Assembly: GCA_018607365.1 (NCBI GenBank)
Contig: JABBBT010000056.1
Coordinates: forward strand, 1-46,156
Direction: 5' to 3'
Length of the DNA: 46,156 nucleotides
Origin: SAR86 cluster bacterium
Lineage (GTDB): Bacteria > Pseudomonadota > Gammaproteobacteria > Magnimaribacterales > D2472
The notes beneath the pieces are model-generated. The model was given only the letters and a program-made list of their open reading frames with translations. It did no database searches and was not told where the DNA came from. Made by a program: the position numbers and the translations under genes. Below are positions 23,016 to 34,009 of this stretch, one piece after another. Each line of letters opens with the position of its first letter. Position 1 is the first letter of the stretch.

Positions 23016-25426
23016 ATCCTGAATACAACCCAAGTCAAATAGAGAAAACCATCCAAGATGAATGGTTAAAAGAAGACAAGTTTAAAGCTAATCCTGATGG
23101 TAGAGAAAAATTTTATTGTCTATCAATGTTTCCATACCCATCAGGCAAATTACATATGGGTCATGTAAGAAACTATACGATTGGTGATGTCATATCTAGA
23201 TATAAAAGAATGAATAACTTTAATGTTTTTCAGCCTATGGGCTGGGATGCATTTGGGCTTCCTGCTGAAAACGCAGCGATTGCTAATAAAGTTAGTCCAA
23301 AAGATTGGACGAATCAAAATATTGAGCATATGAAACAGCAACTTATATCTTTGGGCCTTGGGTATGATTGGTCAAAAGAGCTTAGAACATGTGAACCGGA
23401 ATACTATAAGTGGGAGCAGTTAATATTTAAAAAGTTTTATGATAAAGGTTTGGTCTATAGGAAAAAATCATTAGTGAACTGGGATCCAGTTGATGAAACA
23501 GTTTTAGCAAATGAACAAGTTATAGATGGAAAAGGATGGAGGTCTGGGGCGCAAGTTGAAATAAAAGAAATTGATCAATGGTTTATAAAAATTACAGACT
23601 ATGCGGATGAACTTCTAACATCTTTGGATGAGGTGGATTGGCCTGAAAATGTTAAAACAATGCAAAGGAATTGGATTGGGAAATCTCAGGGAGCAGAAAT
23701 TAAATATATGATTGAGGATTCCGATGATTCTTTAACGGCATTTTCAACACGACCTGATACAATTTTTGGTGTTTCTTTTTTAGCTATATCACCAAATCAC
23801 TCTATATCGATAGAATTGTCAAAAAATAATGAATCGATAAAAGACTTTTTAAACAAATGCAAAGAAGTGAAAGCTGCTGAAGCTGATATGGCTAAAGCTG
23901 AAAAACTTGGAATTAATAGTGGAATGCATGTAATTCATCCAATTACAAAGAAGAAAATACCCGTATGGATTGGAAATTTTGTACTTCTTGATTATGGAAC
24001 AGGAGTAGTGATGGGTGTTCCTGCTCATGATCAAAGAGATTTCGAATTTGCATCTAAATATGATCTAGAGATTCCTCAAGTTATCAGTTCTGATAATAAT
24101 AATGAACTTCCAGTTGTACAAAAAGGCAAATTAATAAACTCTAATAAATATGATGGGATGGGCTCTGATGAGGCATCTCTTGAAATTATTAAGGATTTAG
24201 CAGACGCAAACCTTGGTGAACAATTAATCCAGTTCAGATTAAGAGACTGGGGCGTAAGCAGACAAAGGTATTGGGGTTGCCCTATTCCAGTTGTTTATGA
24301 AAATGGCGAACCAAGAGTTATTGATGAAAAAGATATGCCTATAGTGCTTCCAGAGTTAAAAAAGAACTCGGCACCTATTCCCTTAAGTCAAAATGAAGAT
24401 TTTTATAATATTTCTGATGGACTAAAAAGAGAGACAGATACTTTTGATACATTTATGGACTCATCATGGTACTACGCAAGATTTACTTCATCAGACAATG
24501 CAAATGAAATGTTTGATAAAAATTCAAAATATTGGCTTCCTGTTGATTTATATATAGGAGGTATTGAGCATGCGATACTGCACTTACTATATTCAAGATT
24601 TTTTCATAAGGCGCTTAGAGATATGGATTTAGTTGAAGGCAATGAGCCTTTTAAAAAGCTTCTTACACAAGGCATGGTTCTTAAAGATGGGGCTAAAATG
24701 TCCAAATCAAAAGGAAATACCGTAGATCCTCAATCTTATATAGAAAAGTATGGCGCTGACACTGTAAGGCTTTATATGATGTTCACAGCTCCCCCTGAGC
24801 AAAGTCTAGAATGGTCAGAGTCATCTGTAGAAGGTGCTTCAAGGTTTATGAAAAAAATATGGAATTTAGTCAGCAATAGAAAATTTATTGACTTAGAGGA
24901 GCCCAAGGACCCTTCAAAACAAGAAGTAGAGCTTCGAAGAAAATCGCATAATACTCTTAAAAAAGTTACAAATGACTTTGAAACAAGATACTCATTTAAT
25001 ACAGCCATTGCTTCGATAATGGAGCTAGTTAACTTTATACCTGATTCTTTTAAAGAAGATAATGCGTCGATCTCAAATCAATATTGTCTTAATGAAGCAA
25101 TAATAATTATTCTTAAAACTCTCAATCCTATTGCACCTCATATCTCACAACATTTATGGAATAATTTTTACTTTGACTTTGCAAAAGAAGAAATTGAATC
25201 TTCTTGGCCTGTTCTTAGAGAGGAGTTATTAGAAGTTTCTGAATTTAATTTAATAGTTCAAATAAATGGAAAGGTCAGAGGTAAGGTCATGATAGATAAA
25301 AACCTTGAGCAAAAAGATATAGAAGCTTTAGCACTGGCTATCGACAATGTGGCATCAACAATAAACAACTCGGCTATTAAAAAAACTATTTATATTAAAG
25401 AAAAAATAATAAATTTTGTTATTTAA
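23012..25426 (+). CDS. leuS: leucyl-tRNA synthetase
   Basis: [34 protein letters not shown]. Confidence 0.98.
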   Translation: MNPEYNPSQIEKTIQDEWLKEDKFKANPDGREKFYCLSMFPYPSGKLHMGHVRNYTIGDVISRYKRMNNFNVFQPMGWDAFGLPAENAAIANKVSPKDWTNQNIEHMKQQLISLGLGYDWSKELRTCEPEYYKWEQLIFKKFYDKGLVYRKKSLVNWDPVDETVLANEQVIDGKGWRSGAQVEIKEIDQWFIKITDYADELLTSLDEVDWPENVKTMQRNWIGKSQGAEIKYMIEDSDDSLTAFSTRPDTIFGVSFLAISPNHSISIELSKNNESIKDFLNKCKEVKAAEADMAKAEKLGINSGMHVIHPITKKKIPVWIGNFVLLDYGTGVVMGVPAHDQRDFEFASKYDLEIPQVISSDNNNELPVVQKGKLINSNKYDGMGSDEASLEIIKDLADANLGEQLIQFRLRDWGVSRQRYWGCPIPVVYENGEPRVIDEKDMPIVLPELKKNSAPIPLSQNEDFYNISDGLKRETDTFDTFMDSSWYYARFTSSDNANEMFDKNSKYWLPVDLYIGGIEHAILHLLYSRFFHKALRDMDLVEGNEPFKKLLTQGMVLKDGAKMSKSKGNTVDPQSYIEKYGADTVRLYMMFTAPPEQSLEWSESSVEGASRFMKKIWNLVSNRKFIDLEEPKDPSKQEVELRRKSHNTLKKVTNDFETRYSFNTAIASIMELVNFIPDSFKEDNASISNQYCLNEAIIIILKTLNPIAPHISQHLWNNFYFDFAKEEIESSWPVLREELLEVSEFNLIVQINGKVRGKVMIDKNLEQKDIEALALAIDNVASTINNSAIKKTIYIKEKIINFVI

Positions 25427-25470
25427 AATTAATCTTTGATATATATTCTTCTGATAGATACTATGAGGTT

Positions 25471-25935
25471 ATGAAACTAAGACCTTTCTTTTTATACACT
25501 TGTTTGTTGGTATCTTTAACTGGCTGCCAATATAATCAACTAAATATAGATCTAGATAAAAAAGATCTATTTAATTTTCAGTTTGATAGCAGTGTCCCTA
25601 ATTCTTTTGAGCAAAAGCTAGCAATCCTCTTCAATACAGAAAAAGAGGTTGAGAATCGTCAAAATCAGATTCTAATACAAGACTATATTTTAAATAAATA
25701 TGATGTCTATGGAGGCTCTTCTCTTAGAGCTCTTGAAGGAGAAATTAATTTAGAAATACATATAAAAATGATTGGAAATAAACAAATAAGTAAAAAACTT
25801 GTTAGTTACAAGAGATATAAATCGAATGAACTTAATCCATTTGCACAAGATCAAATGATTAAATCTCTTGAGTCTGAAATGCAGAAGGAATTAATTGATC
25901 AAATAATTTTTGAGGTGCATACTTTTGAAATGTGA
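25471..25935 (+). CDS. lptE: LPS-assembly lipoprotein LptE
   Basis: Lipobox LVSLTGCQ; small divergent protein located between leuS and holA, the conserved lptE position. Confidence 0.8.
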   Translation: MKLRPFFLYTCLLVSLTGCQYNQLNIDLDKKDLFNFQFDSSVPNSFEQKLAILFNTEKEVENRQNQILIQDYILNKYDVYGGSSLRALEGEINLEIHIKMIGNKQISKKLVSYKRYKSNELNPFAQDQMIKSLESEMQKELIDQIIFEVHTFEM

Positions 25936-25939
25936 GGCA

Positions 25940-26905
25940 ATGACAACTCAAAAATATTTAGATCAGTCACAAAATATCTTCTTTATTTTTGGATCTGAGG
26001 TTGTCTTAAAAAATAGCTCTAAAGATCTTTTGCTCAAACATTTATCAAATAAAGGGTTCAAAGAAAAAACAATTATTAATAAAGATGGGTTTGATAAAAT
26101 AGATCAGACTATTATTGAAAATGCTTCTGGATCTTTATTTGGCTCAAAAATAATAGTTGAGATTAATCATGATCAAGGAAAAATCCCTGACCAAATAATT
26201 AAAATATCTCAAATTGAAAACATTAACCATATGGATAATATTGCAATAATTATTAATTCAAGCAATGAAAAGCTTAATTTCACAACTAAGTGGGTAAAAC
26301 AGATGGATGAGATAGCCCTCATTATTGATTGTGGAAAACTTAAATCTTTTGAAGAAAAGATTTGGCTTAAGCATCAACTATCTTTTATTTCTGAAAAAGA
26401 TAGGCCCTCTTTAGTGCAAAATATATCTGAAATGAACTCTGGAAATTTAGTTGCCCAACAGAATGAAGTAAAGCTTCTAAGACTGACTTACAAGGATGGT
26501 GATGGCCAGGAAAGAAAATCTTCTACAGAGTCTGCAGAATTTATGCCATTTGAGCTTGAGGATAAAATTATTTCAAATAATACCAAGCAAGCTTTAAGAA
26601 TTATCCATTCAATAAAATCAGCGGAAGATCATTATGCACCCCTTCTAGTTTGGATAGTTGGTAAAATTATTAACAGTGCAGCCAATGCTAGACAAAGTAA
26701 AAATCCTATAGATAGTCTAATTAAATCTGGGGTTTGGAAAAATAAAACTTCTGAATATATGCATTTTATTAAAAATCACAAACTACAAAACTTAATACAG
26801 CTCCAAAGAAATGTATTTGAGCTCGATCTTGCAAATAAAGGTCTTAGTGATAAAGATTTTTGGTACGAGCTTGATAATATAGTTATTAAACTGACTTCTA
26901 ACTAA
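25940..26905 (+). CDS. holA: DNA polymerase III delta subunit
   Basis: FFIFGSEVVLKNSSKDLLLKHL...; synteny leuS-lptE-holA. Track ORF starts at 25910; ATG 25940 more likely. Confidence 0.87.
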   Translation: MTTQKYLDQSQNIFFIFGSEVVLKNSSKDLLLKHLSNKGFKEKTIINKDGFDKIDQTIIENASGSLFGSKIIVEINHDQGKIPDQIIKISQIENINHMDNIAIIINSSNEKLNFTTKWVKQMDEIALIIDCGKLKSFEEKIWLKHQLSFISEKDRPSLVQNISEMNSGNLVAQQNEVKLLRLTYKDGDGQERKSSTESAEFMPFELEDKIISNNTKQALRIIHSIKSAEDHYAPLLVWIVGKIINSAANARQSKNPIDSLIKSGVWKNKTSEYMHFIKNHKLQNLIQLQRNVFELDLANKGLSDKDFWYELDNIVIKLTSN

Positions 26906-27728
26906 GAAACTTCTTATTAAAAATTTCTTCACTCTTTTTGAAAAGAGGATGATATAAATCAAAGTGAGATTCTAGGTTACTAATTTCAGAAATGGGGGCC
27001 AGCCCTTTCGTCGAACTTGTGAGCCATGCACAAGAAGCATTAGATAAATCTTCTAGCCTGAAGTTATCTTCGATGACCTCTATATTATAATTTTTTAATT
27101 CATTAATTAGTAATGCTCTCGTTATGCCGGGAAGTATATTTCCATTTAGAGCTGGGGTGCAGATTGAATCATTTTTTACAAAAAAAAGATTAGATGCACC
27201 ACCCTCGGTCAACAAATTATCTTTGTGCATAATAACTTCATCACAATTATCTAGTTTTGCTGCATTCATGCTCATAACATTACCAAGCAATGATGTTGAT
27301 TTAATATCACACCTCCCCCACCTAATATCATCACACACTGATACTCTTAATGGTTTCCATTGGAATAAGTGCGCCTTTGCATAGCCAAAGGTTTCTATTT
27401 TTAGATTTGGCTCATGGATATGAGACCTTAATGGATCAACGCCTCGAGTAACTTGATAATAGACATAGCCATTACTAAATTCAGAGGATGTTATTAAAGA
27501 ATTAATTTCAAAAATAACTTTTTTTAAATCTACGGCCATCGCTAATTGACTAGCAGAAAATTCTAATCTTTTTATATGATGATCAAAAGCAATTGCAGTT
27601 GAATTAAAGAAAGGGACTACTTCATATAAGCTATCAGAAAAAGTATAAGCTCGAGAAAAAGGTGATATTTTTATATTGTCTACAGTATCAAAAGCTCCAT
27701 TAAAAACGCCTTTAAGTGGTGTCTTCAT
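26898..27728 (-). CDS. class IV PLP-dependent aminotransferase (D-alanine aminotransferase / branched-chain aminotransferase-like)
   Basis: FSRAYTFSDSLYEVVPFFN; LTEGGASNLFFVKND; adjacent to dacA as dat often is. Confidence 0.82.
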   Translation of the reverse strand: MKTPLKGVFNGAFDTVDNIKISPFSRAYTFSDSLYEVVPFFNSTAIAFDHHIKRLEFSASQLAMAVDLKKVIFEINSLITSSEFSNGYVYYQVTRGVDPLRSHIHEPNLKIETFGYAKAHLFQWKPLRVSVCDDIRWGRCDIKSTSLLGNVMSMNAAKLDNCDEVIMHKDNLLTEGGASNLFFVKNDSICTPALNGNILPGITRALLINELKNYNIEVIEDNFRLEDLSNASCAWLTSSTKGLAPISEISNLESHFDLYHPLFKKSEEIFNKKFLS

Positions 27729-28869
27729 CTGTCAGACCAAATAAGCTAAATATCCAGAGAACGAACTTCGACCATATTCTTCCAAAGAAACCTTTAGCTT
27801 CAATATTTTTTAAAGCAACCAAATCCGTAATAAGAACAACCTCATCATTGCTAATTATTTCTAGAGTCCCGACTTTTTGACCAACTACGATAGGAGCCTG
27901 GATATTGTTATTAACTTTATAAACAGTTTCAACATTTTTGAAGCTTGTTCTAGGAAGAGTAATAGATACATCTTCTAGAACGCCGACGCCAAGTATCTTT
28001 TCTTGTCCACCCCAAACTGTAATATTTTGATATTCTTTTTCTGCACTTAACATCTTCTGTGTTGTAAAAAATCTAAATCCATACTCAAGCAATCTTTGGG
28101 AAGATAAAAAACGATCATTATCTGACTTACTTCCTGCAACAACTGTAATAAGCCTCATACCGCCCCTTTTTGCTGAGCCAACTAAGCAGTATCCAGCAGC
28201 TTCTGTATGACCAGTTTTAACACCATCTGCTGAGTCGTCTCTCCATAAAAGCTTATTTCTGTTTAATTGCTTAATATTGTTAAAAGTAAATTGCTTCTGC
28301 TTATATAAAGCATATTCTTCTGGAAATTTATTAATGTAGTTAGCTGTCAGATTAGCTAAATCTTTTGCTGATGAAAAATGATTTTCATCTGGAAGCCCTG
28401 TTGAATTCTGAAAGATCGTATTAGTCATCTCCAAAGATGCAGCATAAGAGTTCATTAAATCAACGAAGCCTCTTTCAGTGCCTCCTGCATATTCTGCAAT
28501 TGCAACAGAGGCGTCATTGCCTGACTGAATCATAATACCTTTTAAAAGATCAGATACCGTAACTTTTTTTCCAGCTTCTATAAAGGTCTTAGACCCCTGC
28601 ATTCTCCATGCTTTTTCACTAATTAGTACTTCGTCATCAAGAGATATTAAACCATTTGCAATCTGATCAGCCACAACATAGCTAGTCATAATTTTAGTCA
28701 TGCTAGCTGGTTCTATTTCCAAATCTGAATTAAATTCTGCAATAACAGTATTGGTGTTTGGCTCAATTAGGATATAGCTCTTCAGATCTAACTCAGGAGA
28801 ATCTGGAACAAAACTCTGTGCTTGAACAAATATTGAAGTTGATAGTAATGTGAATAATAATTTTTTCAT
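27712..28869 (-). CDS. dacA: D-alanyl-D-alanine carboxypeptidase (PBP5/6)
   Basis: SxxK PASMTKIM; SGN QSGNDASV; KTG DGVKTGHTEAAGYC. Confidence 0.95.
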   Translation of the reverse strand: MKKLLFTLLSTSIFVQAQSFVPDSPELDLKSYILIEPNTNTVIAEFNSDLEIEPASMTKIMTSYVVADQIANGLISLDDEVLISEKAWRMQGSKTFIEAGKKVTVSDLLKGIMIQSGNDASVAIAEYAGGTERGFVDLMNSYAASLEMTNTIFQNSTGLPDENHFSSAKDLANLTANYINKFPEEYALYKQKQFTFNNIKQLNRNKLLWRDDSADGVKTGHTEAAGYCLVGSAKRGGMRLITVVAGSKSDNDRFLSSQRLLEYGFRFFTTQKMLSAEKEYQNITVWGGQEKILGVGVLEDVSITLPRTSFKNVETVYKVNNNIQAPIVVGQKVGTLEIISNDEVVLITDLVALKNIEAKGFFGRIWSKFVLWIFSLFGLTDEDTT

Positions 28870-29753
28870 TTTTTTAACTCTTCTGATAAGTAATAAACCG
28901 CCATTGCATAGACATCGCTAATATTATACTTAGCAATAGCCCTAAAGTTATCATCACCAATAAAAAAAAGATCTTTTCCATCTTCATTAAAGATTAAAGG
29001 TATGAATCTTGTTAGAGACTCATGAGGTTTATAAAATTTTCTAACATTGTTTGGGTAAGTTTTTGTTACGATCTTTCCTTCTCTCTTCCACCCATGAACA
29101 TAAAGATAATTTGCAATACTTCCAATTGCATCATCAACAGAATTAAATAAATCAACGTAACCATCTTCATCAAAATCTACAGCATAGGCTCGGTAGCTAG
29201 ACGAAATAAATTGTGCATATCCCATAGCTCCGGCATATGAGCCTTTTGTTGTTTTGATATCTAAATTATTTTCTCTTGTTAAAAGGAAGAACTCTATAAG
29301 TTCTCTTCTAAAAAAATTAGATCTTCGCGGGTCATCAAAACCTAAAGTAGTAAGACTATCTAAAACTCTATATCCACCTTTATTGCTGCCATAATTAGTT
29401 TCTACACCTAAAATGGCAGTAATTATTTCTTTGGGAACTCCAAATTCTTTCTCAGCCCTCTCTAAGGCATTAATATTTTTTTTTATAAATTTTTTGCCTT
29501 CTGAAACTCTTTTTGTTTTTATAAAGATAGCTCTATATTCATCCCATGTTTTTGTTTTTTCAGCAGGATTAGCAACAGATTTAAGCATCTCATCACGCTT
29601 TTTTGCATTTTTTAAGATTGCAGTAACATAAGATTCCTCAAAACCGTGTTCTGTGACGAGTTCATTTATTACCATTTGGCTATCTTTATGATTCGAATAA
29701 TCTGCAGTAATTGAAATAGTAAATATTAAAGTTATAAGTATAATTTTTTTCAT
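28866..29753 (-). CDS. mltB: membrane-bound lytic murein transglycosylase B-like
   Basis: ILGVETNYGSNKGGYRVLDSLTTLGFD; GSYAGAMGYAQFISSSYRAYAVDFDEDGYVDL. Confidence 0.93.
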   Translation of the reverse strand: MKKIILITLIFTISITADYSNHKDSQMVINELVTEHGFEESYVTAILKNAKKRDEMLKSVANPAEKTKTWDEYRAIFIKTKRVSEGKKFIKKNINALERAEKEFGVPKEIITAILGVETNYGSNKGGYRVLDSLTTLGFDDPRRSNFFRRELIEFFLLTRENNLDIKTTKGSYAGAMGYAQFISSSYRAYAVDFDEDGYVDLFNSVDDAIGSIANYLYVHGWKREGKIVTKTYPNNVRKFYKPHESLTRFIPLIFNEDGKDLFFIGDDNFRAIAKYNISDVYAMAVYYLSEELKK

Positions 29754-30850
29754 CTTTGCATTAATTTTTTATGTGTTGCCATAGAAATTATAATCCCAAA
29801 AGCTATATAAAAGGATAGCAAAGATGAGCCACCTTTGCTGATAAATGGCAGAGGCATACCAACTACAGGAACTACACCAACAACCATTGCTAAATTAATA
29901 AATAATGTAGAGGCAAAAACTAAACTTAGGCCTCCTATAGTTAACCTGCAAAATCTATCTCTTGCATTAAATGCTAAATATAAACATCTGAGTAATATAA
30001 AGAAAAATACTGATAACAAAATACAAACTCCAATAAAACCAAACTCTTCAGCAATAACAGCAAAAATAAAATCTGTTTCTGTCTCTGGTAAAAAATCAAG
30101 ATGGGCTTGGGAGCCCTCCTGATAACCTTTTCCATTAATTCCACCTGATCCAATTGCTATTTTTGATTGAGTTATATTCCATGCAGTACCATAAGGGTCT
30201 GCGTCTGGGTTCAAGTAAGTTAAAACTCTCTGTTGTTGAAATGGCTCTAGAAAGTTATTCCATAAAAAAGGTAAGGATAATAAAAATAAGGCTATTGCAG
30301 ATCCAATAAATCTCCAGCTTAATCCTGCTAAAAATAATACATAACCCCCTGACATAAATACTACTAAACTGGTTCCCAAGTCAGGTTGTCTAGCTACAAG
30401 TGCAAATATAAAACCTATTAATATCAATGTAATAAAAGTATGCCTAGTGCTTATTGGAAGTGGCTTGTTATATAAATATGATGATAAGAAAATTGGCAAT
30501 GATATTTTAATAATCTCAGAGGATTGCAGGGTAAAAAATCCTAAATCAAGCCATCTTTTGGCTCCATTTATTTCTTTACCAAATATCATAGTTAGAAAAA
30601 TCAATACAAGTGAAAAAATTAAAAATAACCCAGAAAATGTATTATAAAAATCAGGGTCCGGTTGGCTAACTACAAACATTAACAGCAAACCAAAACCAAC
30701 GAATATAGCTTGCTTAGCAACAGTGTTGATATCTTCTTGTGATGCGCTGTATAAAAAAAATAAACCCATGACCGACAACAGGGTTATTGCAATAAATAAA
30801 TATTGATCAAAATAAATGCTAAAGTTTTTAAAGTCTAATTTTTTCTTCAT
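29750..30850 (-). CDS. rodA: rod-shape-determining peptidoglycan glycosyltransferase RodA (MrdB)
   Basis: SEDS family: ARQPDLGTSLVVF; EEFGFIGVCILL; MPLPFISKGGSSLL. Confidence 0.95.
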   Translation of the reverse strand: MKKKLDFKNFSIYFDQYLFIAITLLSVMGLFFLYSASQEDINTVAKQAIFVGFGLLLMFVVSQPDPDFYNTFSGLFLIFSLVLIFLTMIFGKEINGAKRWLDLGFFTLQSSEIIKISLPIFLSSYLYNKPLPISTRHTFITLILIGFIFALVARQPDLGTSLVVFMSGGYVLFLAGLSWRFIGSAIALFLLSLPFLWNNFLEPFQQQRVLTYLNPDADPYGTAWNITQSKIAIGSGGINGKGYQEGSQAHLDFLPETETDFIFAVIAEEFGFIGVCILLSVFFFILLRCLYLAFNARDRFCRLTIGGLSLVFASTLFINLAMVVGVVPVVGMPLPFISKGGSSLLSFYIAFGIIISMATHKKLMQR

Positions 30851-32685
30851 TTATTGATAAGCTCATTTAAAACAGCTATAGCAACAGGACCTGCAACAGA
30901 ACCGCCGCTTTCACCATTTTCAATAACAACACTTACTGCATACTCTGGATCAGGCATTGGACCAAAAGCCACAATGATTGCATGGTCTCTGTTACCAATA
31001 TTTTGCCTTACTAGTTTGTAATCTTCCTTTGTTTCTGTGCTGACAAGCTCAACCGTTCCAGATTTTGCAGCAACAACATATGATTTCAAAGGTTTTAATC
31101 TTTTAGCAGTTCCTCTCGGATCTTCAATAACTCCAATCATGCTTGAGTGAATTTGATCCCAGTCTGAGTTATCTATGCTTAAATTATTTATAAAAGCAGT
31201 ATTGCTTATGCTGTCACTTTCGACAAATGATAGCTCTTGAAGATTTCCTTTTTTTGCTAGAAATGCAGAGTAATATGCTAATTGTACTGGAGTGGCACTC
31301 ATATAGCCCTGACCAACACCTAAATTAACGGTATCTCCTTTAAACCAACCAAAATTAAGATTATTCATTTTCCATTCAGGCGTAGGCAATAATCCAGAAT
31401 CTGGATTAAAACAATCCTTACAAACATTCCTGCCAAAACCAAACTCAGAAAGATGGCTGATTAAATTATTAATATCAGCCTTATAAGCAAGAGAAAAGAA
31501 AAAAGTATTAGAACTTTCTATAATTGCACCCTTCATATCAATTGTTCCATGTCCTCCTTTCTTCCATCCCCTATAAATCCTCTGATCCTCTGGTAATACA
31601 AAAAATCCAGGATCTTTAAGTGTAAAGTTCCAGTCTACTATTTTTTCTTTAATACCAAACAATGCTATTGCTGGCTTTATTGTAGAAGCTGGAGAGTATC
31701 GACCTTGACCGGCCCTATCAAAAAATGGCTTGTCTACATCATTAATTAGTTTTTCGAACTCTACCGACGACATGCCATTAGAAAGGCCATTTACATTAAA
31801 GCTTGGAGTGCTTAGGTAGGTAACTATAGAACCAGATTTAAGCTCTAAGGCAACAACAGCACCCCTTCTATTATTCATTTGTTCAAAAGCTTTTTTTTGT
31901 GAATTTAAGTCTAAATGAGTAAAAAGGCTTTTTCCATTAATAGGTTTTTCAAAACTTAGCTCTTTTAAAAGCCTTCCCCTTGCATCAACTTCAAATAATT
32001 TTTTTCCAAAGGACCCTCTTAAGGCTGAATCATAAATATTTTCCAATCCTGTTTTTCCAGCAATAAAACCACCTGAATACTTAAAAGTTGTTTCAGATTG
32101 CTTCAAATCTTGATTTTTTAAAATTGATAAAACCTTATCATTACTTACACCACCCACATAACCGAGTGCATGAGAAAATAAGTAAGGATATTTATTCTCT
32201 CTACTATACCTAACATCTATGAATGCATTCTTAAATTGGTAGCTTCTTACTTCAAATTTTGCTATTTCTTCTTTCGAGAGATCTTTTTTAATTGTTAGCT
32301 CTCTATTATAAGTTGCTCTCCTTTTAAAATTTTTATTGATGTTTTCAATTTCTGCATCTGATAGCTCTATTATTTTAGAAATATTAATAATGAAATCATC
32401 TAAGTTTTTAATTTTTGATGGTTGGATTATTAGGTCATATGTAGGGACATTATTAACTAGGATATTTCCATTCCTATCATAGATGACTCCTCGAACAGGC
32501 TGAACTAGCACTTCTTTTGTTTTATTCTTTAGTGCTGCTAGTTCATAGTCAGAATAGCTAGAAACCTGTAAAGAGTAGGTTTTGAAAAGTAAGAATAAAA
32601 ACAAGACCGCAAAGAAGAAATATATAAATAACAATCTATTAAAAAAGCTTCTTTTTTCAATAAACCTCTCATTCAGATCAATCAT
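30847..32685 (-). CDS. mrdA: penicillin-binding protein 2
   Basis: PVRGVIYDRNGNILVNNVPTYDL; YSPASTIKPAIAL; SSNTFFF; AKSGTVEL. Confidence 0.96.
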   Translation of the reverse strand: MIDLNERFIEKRSFFNRLLFIYFFFAVLFLFLLFKTYSLQVSSYSDYELAALKNKTKEVLVQPVRGVIYDRNGNILVNNVPTYDLIIQPSKIKNLDDFIINISKIIELSDAEIENINKNFKRRATYNRELTIKKDLSKEEIAKFEVRSYQFKNAFIDVRYSRENKYPYLFSHALGYVGGVSNDKVLSILKNQDLKQSETTFKYSGGFIAGKTGLENIYDSALRGSFGKKLFEVDARGRLLKELSFEKPINGKSLFTHLDLNSQKKAFEQMNNRRGAVVALELKSGSIVTYLSTPSFNVNGLSNGMSSVEFEKLINDVDKPFFDRAGQGRYSPASTIKPAIALFGIKEKIVDWNFTLKDPGFFVLPEDQRIYRGWKKGGHGTIDMKGAIIESSNTFFFSLAYKADINNLISHLSEFGFGRNVCKDCFNPDSGLLPTPEWKMNNLNFGWFKGDTVNLGVGQGYMSATPVQLAYYSAFLAKKGNLQELSFVESDSISNTAFINNLSIDNSDWDQIHSSMIGVIEDPRGTAKRLKPLKSYVVAAKSGTVELVSTETKEDYKLVRQNIGNRDHAIIVAFGPMPDPEYAVSVVIENGESGGSVAGPVAIAVLNELINK

Positions 32686-33146
32686 TTGTGGTAGGGAAGA
32701 TTTTTGAGAATTGAAAATGACCTATAGATTTGCTCTATAAGAACTATTTTGAAAAGTCTGTGAGGTAAGGTAAAACTTGAGATTGAGATTATCTTATTAG
32801 ATTTATCAAGAATATCTCGAGATATGCCAAATGAACCACCAATTACAAAATAAAGCTTCATATTTTCTAACATGGATTTTTCAAAAAATTTACTAAATTC
32901 TAAATTATTCAACGACTCACCACCTGAGTCCCAGCAAACAATATATCCATTAGAATCTATTTTGGACGAGATTAACTTAGACTCAAGTTTTAAGACCTCT
33001 TCTGTAGATCTTTTTGGATGTTGCTGGCCTTTTATGTTAATAAAATTTAGGTTTACTTCTTTGGGGATTTGCTTAGTGTAATATTCTATCCCTGTTGTCT
33101 CCCAAGATGAAGGTGGGTTTCCAACACTTATAATATTTAATAGCAT
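32682..33146 (-). CDS. rlmH: 23S rRNA (pseudouridine1915-N3)-methyltransferase
   Basis: YFVIGGSFGIS...SSFTLPHRLFKIVLIEQIYRSFSILKNLPYHK. Confidence 0.95.
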   Translation of the reverse strand: MLLNIISVGNPPSSWETTGIEYYTKQIPKEVNLNFINIKGQQHPKRSTEEVLKLESKLISSKIDSNGYIVCWDSGGESLNNLEFSKFFEKSMLENMKLYFVIGGSFGISRDILDKSNKIISISSFTLPHRLFKIVLIEQIYRSFSILKNLPYHK

Positions 33147-33491
33147 TTATTTCGAAGAATCGATGAGGGTATTTTCACCCCAAAGACCTTCTAAGTCATA
33201 AAACTCTCTTATGTCATTCTTCATAATATTTACTACCACCTCACCACAATCTACTAATATCCAGCCTGACTCTGTCCTGCCTTCTACTCCCATAATACTA
33301 ATTTTATTGGCTTTAATCTCCTCAACTAACTTTTCGGACAAAGACTTTGCATGCCTATTTGAATTTGCAGTTGCAATGATGATGTTATCAGCAAAAGAAG
33401 AAATACCTTTGATATCAAGTGATAGTACATTTTCAGCTTTATTATCACTGAGAGTTTCAGTACAAATGTCATTTAAGGCTTTTTTTGGCAA
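33147..33491 (-). CDS. rsfS: ribosomal silencing factor RsfS
   Basis: NIIIATANSNRHAKSLSEKLVEEIK; GWILVDCGEVVVNIM...REFYDLEGLW. Confidence 0.94.
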   Translation of the reverse strand: MPKKALNDICTETLSDNKAENVLSLDIKGISSFADNIIIATANSNRHAKSLSEKLVEEIKANKISIMGVEGRTESGWILVDCGEVVVNIMKNDIREFYDLEGLWGENTLIDSSK

Positions 33492-33575
33492 AACTATTGT
33501 ATATTTATTTAATGTTTAAATTTATTTTTAGACATTGCTATACTAAATCATTATTAAATAAAAAGGTGGGTAATT

Positions 33576-34004
33576 ATGGAATTTAATACTCTAAATACCA
33601 TCATAATTTTTTTTGAATCTTATAAAGTTCTCATTCTTTGGCTGAGCTCTATATCTTTATTTATTTTTTTATTTAGTCTCATTAGTATGAGGTGGCTTGC
33701 TGGATTAATTCCAAGTGACTATTTTATAAGGAAAGATGTCTCGAGATTTAAGACCAATAACCCCTTCCTGTGGTATTTAGTTTTACTAATTAAAAATATT
33801 CTAGGTTATTCTCTCATTATTGGAGGAATTATGATGCTGGTATTACCTGGTCAGGGTTTATTCACCATAATTATTGGATTAATGCTTAGTAACTATCCAG
33901 GTAAATACTATATTGAAAAAAGGTTTGTAGAAATCCCTGCGGTTTTTAAATCCATCAATTGGCTTAGAGCAAAATCTAATAAGCCGCCAATAATATTAAA
34001 ATAA
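33576..34004 (+). CDS. small membrane protein with PGPGW-like motif (VLPGQGLFTIIIGLMLSNYPGK)
   Basis: Two or more TM helices plus conserved PGQG motif. Confidence 0.65.
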   Translation: MEFNTLNTIIIFFESYKVLILWLSSISLFIFLFSLISMRWLAGLIPSDYFIRKDVSRFKTNNPFLWYLVLLIKNILGYSLIIGGIMMLVLPGQGLFTIIIGLMLSNYPGKYYIEKRFVEIPAVFKSINWLRAKSNKPPIILK

Positions 34005-34009
34005 ATAAT

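Noticed and set aside
33211-33519. 102-aa ORF antisense to rsfS
   Set aside because: Overlaps nearly all of rsfS; no family signature.
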